From Acarospora socialis (Eukaryota; Ascomycota; Lecanoromycetes; Acarosporales; Acarosporaceae): a stretch of 64,000 bases of DNA. Each line of letters starts with the position of its first letter. Within the stretch, counting starts at the first letter, position 1. The stretch spans positions 1,364,001 to 1,428,000 of the forward strand of contig JAMYGW020000002.1 in assembly GCA_025617375.2 (NCBI GenBank). Direction: 5' to 3'. Of the stretch, positions 56,501 through 64,000 are shown in pieces. The translations under genes and the position numbers were made by a program. A model generated the notes under the pieces. The model made no database searches and was not told the DNA's origin. It saw only the letters and a list, made by a program, of their open reading frames with translations.

Positions 56501-57163
56501 CTTTCTTTGCGGTGGAGGAGCTGGTGAAACGGATCAAACCCAGGGTGGTCACGCTCGAAAACACGTCAGGATTACCAGTCCTACACCCGTTGTGGCTTAA
56601 CTCGGCCATTCACATCTTCACGAGGCTCGGCTTTAGCGTCCGGTGGAAGATTATGAATTTTGCGGAGTACGGTCTGGTTCAAGCAAGGAAACGCTTGATT
56701 ATCATCGCTTCGTGGTGAGTCACTCAAGCCTCTATACGTTCTGGCAAGTCACTTACTTTTCCAAAGTCTCGGCGAAGGGCTACCGGAGTTTCCCAAGCCA
56801 ACTCATGGCACCCGTCTTAACGGCCTGGCTCCCTTGGTGACTGTTCAAGACGTTATTTCCAGAATCCCTCATGGATTTGCGAATCATGATCCTGATTCGG
56901 CGGGAAAACGAAACGAGCCCCCCTACCGGGCCGACCAGGTGTTGCGTGCTTGTATCACGTGTAGTGGCGGAGGTAACTATCACCCCTCCGGCAAGAGAGA
57001 CTTTACACTTCGAGAGTATGCCTGTTTGCAAGGCTTTCCACTGGAACATAAGTTTGGCCTCATGCGGGTCAAGAAACAAATCGGCAACGCTGTGCCTCCT
57101 TTGTTCGCCAAGATTCTCTTCGAAGAAATCAAGAAGACTTTGCTCAAAGCGGACGGCTTTTGA
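53590..57163 (+). CDS. rid: RID/Masc1-type cytosine-5 DNA methyltransferase
   Basis: Core exons 54272-56714 and 56767-57163 are secure. They hold a BAH-like region (about FLRIQSVVRDISTTEIFLRG to DYGFAVNDDLLRQHW) and all main C5-methylase motifs: I FGDAFCGAGGTSRGAK, IV SPPCQVFSWAHT with the catalytic Cys, VI TLENTSGLP, VIII FAEYGLVQARKRL and X KKQIGNAVPP. Motif VI is ENT rather than ENV, and the gene's layout fits the fungal RID/Masc1/DmtA group, needed for repeat-induced point mutation or premeiotic methylation. The N-terminus is less sure: exons 53590-53664, 53743-53834, 53919-53972 and 54036-54169 join in phase to give 1064 residues, but add a hydrophobic stretch; starting at the ATG at 54091 gives 972 residues. 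Several acidic patches after Val/Ile runs look like SUMO-interaction motifs. The catalytic half appears intact. Confidence 0.85.
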
Positions 57164-57970
57164 TTGTCCTACGCTCTTTTCGCTGTTCAGATGCGAGCCT
57201 ATCCAGCAGGAAGAACGCTATACCGTCTGAGTTCATTATCCGCTTTCCCCGAAGCGGTGGGATCGAGTAGGACCCTGATAATCGTTTTCGCGCCTCTATC
57301 CTTGGACTTCTTCAAGGTCGGTGACATTACGGTGGCTAATGACGTCCGGCTACTCGTTTAGGACCGGAAAGGACGGTTCTCCTTGGGCTCGACAGTCAAA
57401 AGCAACACAGTAGATGCTTTAGCACTGTTCTAGAATTTTTTTGAATACTACTGTCTATGAAGGCTGTTCGGGGCCGAGATTCGACTTGCTTCGCTTAGAA
57501 GAACGTAGAGTGTCCGTCCACGTTAGCAATACAGGCGTACTGATTATTCGCCTCAGTGAAGCTCCTTCTCACGTGAGCCGGGCATTCCAGTCATTGGATA
57601 TTTGTCTTGAGCGTAGGATATTTGGATGAAGTCTCAGCGCATAAATTGTTGCTGAGCGTCGGGCAGAGATACAGAAGGCCTCTGCAATCTAAGATGTGAC
57701 ACTCCAAGCTAGATATGTTGTACTTGGCAGAACCTATGACAACTCCCTCCTACAGCAAGCGAAGCTCTACCCTAGGCTCCAAACAAGCTCCTATTGCTCT
57801 TCATAGGGCGGAACCACCGTACAGCACACCACGATAAAATGATCATAACATGATGGGAACAGTGACGTATCTTCTAAGACCAGTACATTTGGACGTATCT
57901 GGTAGAGCTTCAATGCGGTGCGAACAAAACAAGAGAATCAGGCCGACCCATATGCTGTGCTCATGGCGCT
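57164..57970. other. Convergent intergenic region
   Basis: Holds the 3' flanks of the methyltransferase and CHS5 genes. No other gene is recognised. Confidence 0.45.
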
Positions 57971-59256
57971 CTATAGCTGAACCTCACTAAAGCTATTACC
58001 GTCACCGGGTGTCCTTTCCCCGTCATTGGCAGTTGGCCTTGTTTGCTGCTTTTCGCTGGATTGGAGACTCTGCCTTCCCGCCCCTACTACCTTGTCAAGC
58101 TCTTCCAAGCTTTCTCGTCCGCTGTTATTCTCCCCGTCGGTATGCTCAGACGTTGGTGTTTTGGCATCCGCCCCTTCGTCTTTTGGTGGAGGGGCCGGTT
58201 GCGATTCGTTTCCTCGCCCCCCATCGATACCCGCGCTGATTCTGTCATCGGTCGGCTGTTGTGGCGACGTCGGTTTGTGCCCATGATCTTGCTGTACCGG
58301 CGTGATGCGTGCCTGTGCCACAGAACCGCTGGTGGGTCTGGACTCCTGCTGTTGTTGCCGTTGTTGTTGTTGATGCAGACCGACACCCTGTCCGACTTGC
58401 CGCAGCCTCGGGTCGGCGTTGAGGTAGTAACCCCGGACGCCCACGATTCGCCCTTCGCGCTCGCATCCTTCGACCCATTCCGGCCGCACGACGGGAATGT
58501 TCATCTCGACCGCCTTCTCCCACGGCTGCCCTCGACCTTCCGTACAGACGAAGTGGGTGGTGTCAATTCTCACGGAGTCTATGATCTTGGCGCCAATTCT
58601 CTCGACGGCGGTGGAGAGACTGTTCTTCAACGGCGCCGGAAGGATGCCAGGGGTAATGGTGATGCCGGAGAGGTCAGTCATTTTATGCGTCCTGACGGAC
58701 AGCTTCTCGCTGCTGTATGTGCCTGCGGACGTCCGTAAGACGAGATGAAACGTGTACTCCGTATCGACTGCCAATCCGCTGATCTTCGTACTCTGAATTT
58801 CGCTTGGACGCGGAATGCTGCCCGCCTTGCTGCCGTTCCGGTACAAACTCAAGGAGCGTAACTGAGCGGTCGCAAGCTGTATTGGGTCCCATTCGAGGAC
58901 TACGGAGGTCTGTGTGGCGTTCCGGCAGCGCAGAACAGGTGGTGAAGGGGAGTGTTGGCCGTATGTTCTGAAGATCTCATCTTGTAGCTTTGCGAACGCT
59001 TCTTGGGACGCGTTCTCGGAGCTAAGGTTCCGCGATACATTGATATCGACGATCGAGCCGGAGGAGATGTTCGGTGGCAAGAGGATTGAGGGAAATTCTA
59101 TCTGTTGAGTCGAGTGAACATGTTATGGTCATGCGTGGTGTTGAGGGAGCTCCCAAGTATCATGCCCAAACACCAAGCACTTACCAGTCGTTTGTCTTTG
59201 GTGAGGAGCACAGCTACACCAGCGTCGACTTTGCCGACAGTCAATGAGATCAGCAT
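57971..59256 (-). CDS. CHS5: Chitin biosynthesis protein CHS5 (exomer scaffold)
   Basis: Exons 59185-59256 and 57971-59101 (82-nt intron, GTAAGT...CAACAG) give 400 residues. Exon 1 supplies the start MLISLTVGKVDAGVAVLLTK, which joins to IEFPSILLPPNISSGSIVDI, the Chs5 N-terminal domain that binds ChAP proteins. An FN3 domain (about 75-165: RCRNATQTSVVLEWDPIQLA ... LSVRTHKMTDLSG) and a BRCT domain (about 170-255: RIGAKIIDSVRIDTTHFVC ... RPEWVEGCEREGRIVGVRGY) follow, then a disordered acidic tail with a Gln-rich run. In yeast, CHS5 forms the exomer coat at the trans-Golgi that sends chitin synthase III and a few other cargoes to the plasma membrane. The match to the yeast domain order is complete; the tail is shorter. 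Confidence 0.96.
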
Positions 59257-59510
59257 GATGTCAAAAACTGCCTTGAAGTAGCACCGGTTGAGCCTTTCTC
59301 ATCAATGAAGGCCCACTGCTATGACTGTACTCGAGTAATCGTCAATAATATGAATGTGTACACAGACCCGCGTTCGTATGCCTAAGTTATTGTCTTGTTA
59401 CAGATCGATGGCGGAATTAGCCGGCCGCCTCACGTCGCATGCTCCAGTTCGATGCGAAGACCATGTTGGATTCGAATGAGGTGTGAAACACCATCAGGGC
59501 ATCTTTTCTA

Positions 59511-60050
59511 TCATACATTCATTGAAGCTTCTGACATTCCTTTTTTCGGAAATGTATGAGCCGCTTGACGGGACCCGTTAATTAGGGCGTCCACAACTAA
59601 ATCAGCCTCCTTCCGAAGCTCAGCGAACTTTACTGTAATCAGGCTCTCAGTACCCATGAGTTGTAAGGACCCTGAAAGAGGCGTCGGGACCCCGGTATTT
59701 GTCTGGACTCGCCCATCCCGGTCATAGCCCTTGGCCTTGAGCGCTTCCACAAGGGCAGCCCTTGCCCTTCTACAACACCACGATCTGATAACTTTCTTCT
59801 CAGAGAGTCTGTTTGACGAGACGTTCCACCACAGAGTACTTCTATCTCGTTGAAAGACCTTTTGTCGAGTCGCTTGATGGAGGACGTGTGCAGGGTCGTC
59901 TAGGATAAACCGTGCAGCAAACCCTGGCTGTGGATCCGGAGAATGCATCACACGGAGGCTGGTGACGCCAGGGATTTTGAGCCGTCTGACTTCGCGGAGA
60001 GGAACTAGACCGCCGCGCAATGACCGTGAAGGGATAGGAGGTCTCTTCAT
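59511..60050 (-). CDS. Hypothetical protein, 179 residues or longer
   Basis: The frame is open from well upstream of 60119 and ends at 59511. The first ATG within it is at 60050 (MKRPPIPSRSLRGGLVPLRE), giving 179 residues; a spliced upstream exon may supply another start. The sequence is basic at the N-terminus, Arg- and Ser-rich, with few acidic residues, as in a mitochondrial presequence. The middle (KKVIRSWCCRRARAALVEAL) is helical, and the C-terminal part (GSLQLMGTESLITVKFAELR) has strand-helix pattern. I do not recognise the family. It is divergent from eIF1A, with about 475 bases between the start codons. Confidence 0.55.
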   Translation of the reverse strand: MKRPPIPSRSLRGGLVPLREVRRLKIPGVTSLRVMHSPDPQPGFAARFILDDPAHVLHQATRQKVFQRDRSTLWWNVSSNRLSEKKVIRSWCCRRARAALVEALKAKGYDRDGRVQTNTGVPTPLSGSLQLMGTESLITVKFAELRKEADLVVDALINGSRQAAHTFPKKGMSEASMNV

Positions 60051-60526
60051 CACAGCTCGACCAAGAACCAGTCGCCTAGAGCTGGGAAGTATAATCCATC
60101 GCTCCGTAGAGAACCGCACAGATGTCCGCAGCCTGCGCGTGGTGAGAAGCAGATTGATCGGAGAGCCTGGGACGGAAGGGTGGACTGAAGGACCCGGACT
60201 AACTACACATAGGAGTGTGATCGATATTCCATGAGCGGGTTTTACATCGGTTGAAGACTTGGAGTACGAGATCGCTTAGTAATGATATTCCGCCGCTTTG
60301 ATTGGTAGCTCAGCTTACTCAGCTAGGTAATTCTTTATCGATAGCCTTACCATAAGTCCGAAGTATTGTACACCACACAGCCCACAAACACCCATCTCAA
60401 GTGTCAGCGCACATATAACAACAACCTCGTCTTCTGTGTTATTAATATTGCAGCTTCTCGGAAGTGACTATACAAGCAAGCTTACAGACTTTGACTTTCT
60501 CCTACTGATCGACGCACGCTACTGCT
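60051..60526. promoter_or_regulatory. Divergent promoter of hypothetical gene and eIF1A
   Basis: Region between opposite start codons at 60050 (-) and 60527 (+). Its left part keeps the minus-strand frame open to about 60230, so it may contain an unrecognised first exon of the hypothetical gene. The last 100 bases are pyrimidine-rich, as is usual in fungal highly expressed genes. Confidence 0.45.
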
Positions 60527-61237
60527 ATGCCTAAGAACAAAGGAAAGGTAAAAGGCACCCGCTTGAGATGTGCTTGAGTCGTACTCTCGCACTGTCCACA
60601 GGTGGACCATACCCCTAGCATCCAGGAGCTGACGCTATACTTTCTGTTCAGGGCGGTAAAAATCGTCGTCGTGGGAAGAACGAGAACGATAACGAGAAAC
60701 GCGAGTTGACCTTTAAGGAGGAAGGACAAGGTCCGTACGACGTAAACTCTCGCCGACATCTGCAGCCCTTCGGGAATAAGGAATAGGATCGGCAAAGACT
60801 GGGTGGCAAGATTACTGACTTTTGCAGAGTATGCTCAGGTAGTCAAAATGCTCGGCAACGGTCGCCTCGAGGCTCTCTGCTTTGATGGCGAAAAGAGACT
60901 CGCCCACATCCGTGGCAAGCTCCGCAAAAAGGTCTGGATCAATCAAGGGGACATCATACTTTTGTCCCTACGGGATTACCAAGACGAGAAGGGCGACGTC
61001 ATCTTGAAGTACTCAGCCGATGAAGCGAGAAGTTTGAAGGCCTACGGGGAATTGCCGGAGAGTGCCAAGATCAACGAGACGGACACGTACGTTTTTCACT
61101 TTCAGGTCGGAGATTATGTGGTATTCGACTAACGGGTGCGCAGGTATGGTCACGAGGGTGTGGATGATAACGTCGAGTTCGACGAGGACAGAGATGGGAG
61201 CAGTGACGACAAGGAAGTCGATGTCGATGAGATCTGA
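60527..61237 (+). CDS. TIF11: Translation initiation factor eIF1A
   Basis: Four exons, 60527-60547, 60652-60730, 60828-61086 and 61144-61237 (introns 104, 97 and 57 nt), give 150 residues, as expected for this very conserved factor. The start MPKNKGK joins to [20 protein letters not shown], the basic N-terminal tail; the OB-fold spans [20 protein letters not shown] to [20 protein letters not shown]; the acidic C-terminal tail ends DKEVDVDEI. eIF1A binds the A site of the 40S subunit and, with eIF1, controls scanning and start-codon choice. Cytosolic; a housekeeping gene. The XPF gene ends 346 bases downstream on the other strand. Confidence 0.97.
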
Positions 61238-61583
61238 GAAGCCTTCATCGGGCCACGAAAACTGTTCACTTTGTTTGTCACCTTCCTGAGGGTATGCGAG
61301 CCCAGTCAGGAGGTCTGGTGGTTGAAGGGGGTGACGGGGCATGCCTTTCATACGATGCTAGTATGCAAGGAAAGTTGTGGAGCTATCAAGGTACGGCGTT
61401 TGTTTCTCAAGGCCGCATCTGCATGAACCATATGCGGTACCAACATGTACCAAGGATAGATGAATCTTGTAGCATATGAGTTAGTATCAGTCAGCCATCT
61501 AAAAGTGATTGCACCCGAGTATAACGCCCGCTGAGGCTGCCGTGGAATCCGTCAGATGCCACGATCCGCGCAATAGCGTCCAC
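61238..61583. terminator. Convergent 3' flank between eIF1A and XPF genes
   Basis: 346 bases between two stop codons on opposite strands; must contain both 3' untranslated regions. No gene is seen. Polyadenylation signals are not clear-cut. Confidence 0.4.
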
Positions 61584-64000
61584 TCAATCGTCGAACACGC
61601 TCCTGTTGAAAAATCTAAACACCTGCCTTCCCGCCTCCTTTCCGATCATGACGTCCAAGTCCTCCTCCCCCAGATTCGCCACATCCACCAGACTCCAAAC
61701 CTCGAGCACGATCCGCGCCATGTTCTTGGCGGTGATGCCGGGTACCGCTCTCAACATATCCTGCGGCGTCTGATTGAAAGTCTGCTCTTCGGGGCTCTCG
61801 CCTAGGTTGAGTCCGATCTGCGACGCTTTGATCGGATCGGGCTCTTCCTGATTCTTCTTCAGTTCTTCAAATATCTCCGCAGTCTGGTATGGTGAGGATG
61901 ACCAGATGACCTTGAGCCGGGGGAATGCAAGGGTAAGGAGGACGAGCTTGGACTGCAGGTCGGAGGGGTGGGTGCTATTGGCGACAGTGGTCAGGTCGGC
62001 GAAGGGGTCAAGGGTGAATGACTTGTTCTGATCGAATTCGATCAGAAGCATAGGGTACTTGTAATGCTGGAGCATCGTCTCCGCTTGATTAAAAAGACGC
62101 CCGTTTTTGAAGGAAGATATCAGATCTCGTACGGATTTACGCTCGATACATATGTTAGGGCTGAGGACGTAGTCGCCTACGGTCAGCATGCACGGTACGA
62201 CAACCATGTTGCGGCCGTGGAGCAGAGACGGAAGGGAGCTTCTGAATTCTCTGACGTCCACCACAACCCGGGGTGGTTCTGCTGTGGCGGCGAGTCGACC
62301 ACCACCTGCTATGCGTGTGTTAACGGTACGCAAAAACTGCTCTTGCGGATCATCCGGTCCTCTCCCATCCATGGTAAGGGTCACCGCCATGCTCTGTTGA
62401 GCGGTCAGCTTGCATCGCTCCTCGTCTCAGGTTGGAAAATGACATACCCCTTTTTCTTTAATCAGCCGTGTGAAAGCATCTTTCTCCTTCCTTACGGCAC
62501 TAAGATACCTTTGCTCCTCGACAGAGCCACCATAATACATGAAGTATACTCTTACATTCCTATCATTGTGCGAGCTCCTATAGACCTCAACTCGCCGGAT
62601 GAAAGCGGCGTCAGGCTCGTACATGACGATGTACCTTGGTTTCAGTTCTTCCAAAACGTGCTCGTCCATATCTCCTTCGAACGGATGAACGATGACTAGA
62701 TTGTTCATTTCATAGAGCTCAAAGAAATCCTCCATGTCGTCCAAGGGGTCGACCGCGAGTTCCTGGTTTTCCATTCCGTTTGCCTCATTTGTTTGTACAT
62801 CGGCCAGAAGACTTGCGACATGAGATGCCTTTTCCTCAGTTGAACCGAAGCTGGTGTTTGACGCTCTCGACGAAGCCGTGGCTGCAAAAGAGCCACCTCT
62901 GACCCGGCGTCTTTTATTGGGAGGCGCCTTCCCCTTGTATCCATTGGTGCCTCTTTGACCAGGAACTCCATTTAGGGCCTTTTGATTTTCCGCGAAAAGG
63001 GATTCGCTAACCTTAGCAAAATCTCTCTTCCAGTTTAAATAGCTCCGCAGTTTTCTCCGCATCATAAAAGAAGCTGACCGTGCTGACTGCGAGTCGTCGA
63101 CTTCTTCGGAGTTCTCGCTCAAGTCTCCCATTTGTGTGGTCATCGTCTGAAGATACTCACGGATCTGGCGACAGGTACCTTGATCGCTGCACATTATGAG
63201 AGTGGTTCCATAGGAGTCGTCGCGGGTGACTGGGTTGAAATAAACGTCACGTTCGATCTCATCAAGGATCTCAGCTAGTAGCTTCCATTTAGGCTGCTCT
63301 TCCAGTACAGGTCTGAGTGTACTAGATGATGCATCATCCATCCCGCCAGGACCATTTGCCGTCCCGGTGTATACTCGTCTCTTCGCTGTTTGGAAAATGA
63401 TATTTGCAGCGTCTAAGAACAGCCACGGCGATTGATTCTGTCTCGTAGATCCTGGCGGTGGTGAGTGCGCAGCAAGGATCGTGTCCAGATATCGATTGAA
63501 AGAAACGGCATCGTACGTCAGCAAGGAGCTTAGGCGGATATTAGCATCCGTTCCTATACTAGGTGAGGTCGCTGAACACACTGAAGGACACTTCGCAAGA
63601 CACTCAAGTCATTGACGATCTGCCTTGTCCGATAGCTTACTCGATGCCAGACAGGGTCAAGCTGTCGCTTGATGATAGCGTCAAAGCTTTTGTGAAGCAC
63701 GCTGTCTGTGCTCCAATCATCCATCTCGATACCTGTGTTGGCTTTCTTTAACTCTCCGATACTGACTTCTACACATTCAAGAATCGCATTCTGAACGTCC
63801 TTCATGTTGTCCGTCATTGGGACTTCCAGTTCGATCACTTCAGCCTTCCTACGACCCTCCAACGATTTGGCGACCGTGACATGAAAGCGCGGCCACAACG
63901 ATGATTTCCGTAGGAAGAGGTTCCGCAGCATAGAAGCTAACGGTGCAAAACCGGTAGTGAAAGGCTCGGGGTTGTCCGAGAAGGCTTTTAAGAACCCAAC
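61584..64000 (-). CDS. RAD1: XPF/Rad1 structure-specific endonuclease (5' end beyond window)
   Basis: Three exons lie in the window: 63582 to beyond 64000, 62448-63528 and 61584-62393 (introns 53 and 54 nt). The first remains open to the right edge (GFLKAFSDNPEPFTTGFAPL), so the helicase-like N-terminal part is outside. The visible part has the degenerate helicase-like region, a Lys-rich linker (GYKGKAPPNKRRRVRGG), then the ERCC4 nuclease core VVVDVREFRSSLPSLLHG, GDYVLS and ERKSVRDLISSFK, with the GDxnERKx3D metal-binding residues all present, and a tandem helix-hairpin-helix C-terminus (MLRAVPGITAKNMARIVLEV). With its ERCC1/Rad10 partner it cuts 5' of bubbles and bulky lesions in nucleotide excision and interstrand crosslink repair. 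It appears catalytically intact. Confidence 0.96.

Overview
The window looks like nuclear DNA of a filamentous ascomycete (Pezizomycotina). The genes are broken by short GT-AG introns, mostly 43-104 nt, often with a CTRAY-type branch site just before the acceptor. tRNA genes carry introns after position 37. The gene set is typical of moulds: a membrane-anchored GH3 beta-glucosidase, a Zn2Cys6 regulator, 2-methylcitrate dehydratase, a SET-domain protein, CHS5, and a RID/Masc1-type DNA methyltransferase (the family tied to repeat-induced point mutation). Class or genus cannot be fixed from the sequence alone. Exon coordinates were rebuilt by hand from splice consensus, reading phase and family sequence; in nearly every model the exon lengths sum to a whole number of codons.

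Left part (1-14 kb): GH3 beta-glucosidase (+), EutQ-like cupin (-), Zn2Cys6 regulator (-) with unusual palindromes and a pentanucleotide repeat upstream, a long stretch with no recognisable gene (9.75-13.1 kb), and a small gene joining a BED-like zinc finger to a DUF3237 domain (-). A tRNA-Lys(UUU) follows at 14.7 kb.

Middle (15-32 kb): a run of metabolic genes. These are mitochondrial 2-methylcitrate dehydratase (-), SET-domain protein (+), short-chain dehydrogenase (-) divergently paired with a type I glutamine synthetase-like ligase (+), dienelactone hydrolase-family enzyme (+), a gene of unknown function (+), and a peroxisomal FATP-type very-long-chain acyl-CoA synthetase (-). Together they suggest catabolism of short or branched acyl compounds and amines, but they are not an obvious operon-like cluster.

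Right-centre (32-51 kb): a type II membrane protein of unknown, glyco-enzyme-like character (-), a DHA1-type MFS transporter (-), a 112-bp foldback element, a membrane-anchored SGNH-hydrolase-like protein with altered catalytic blocks (-), an Mpv17/PMP22 protein (+), a 1224-residue UBA-domain protein with a predicted N-myristoylation site (+), a small conserved fungal protein (+), a degenerate 12-bp minisatellite that switches strand, tRNA-Ser(CGA), and a 155-residue protein of unknown function (+).

Right end (53-64 kb): the RID-type methyltransferase (+), CHS5 exomer scaffold (-), an unrecognised 179-residue protein (-), translation factor eIF1A (+), and the 3' two-thirds of the XPF/Rad1 structure-specific endonuclease (-), which runs off the right edge.
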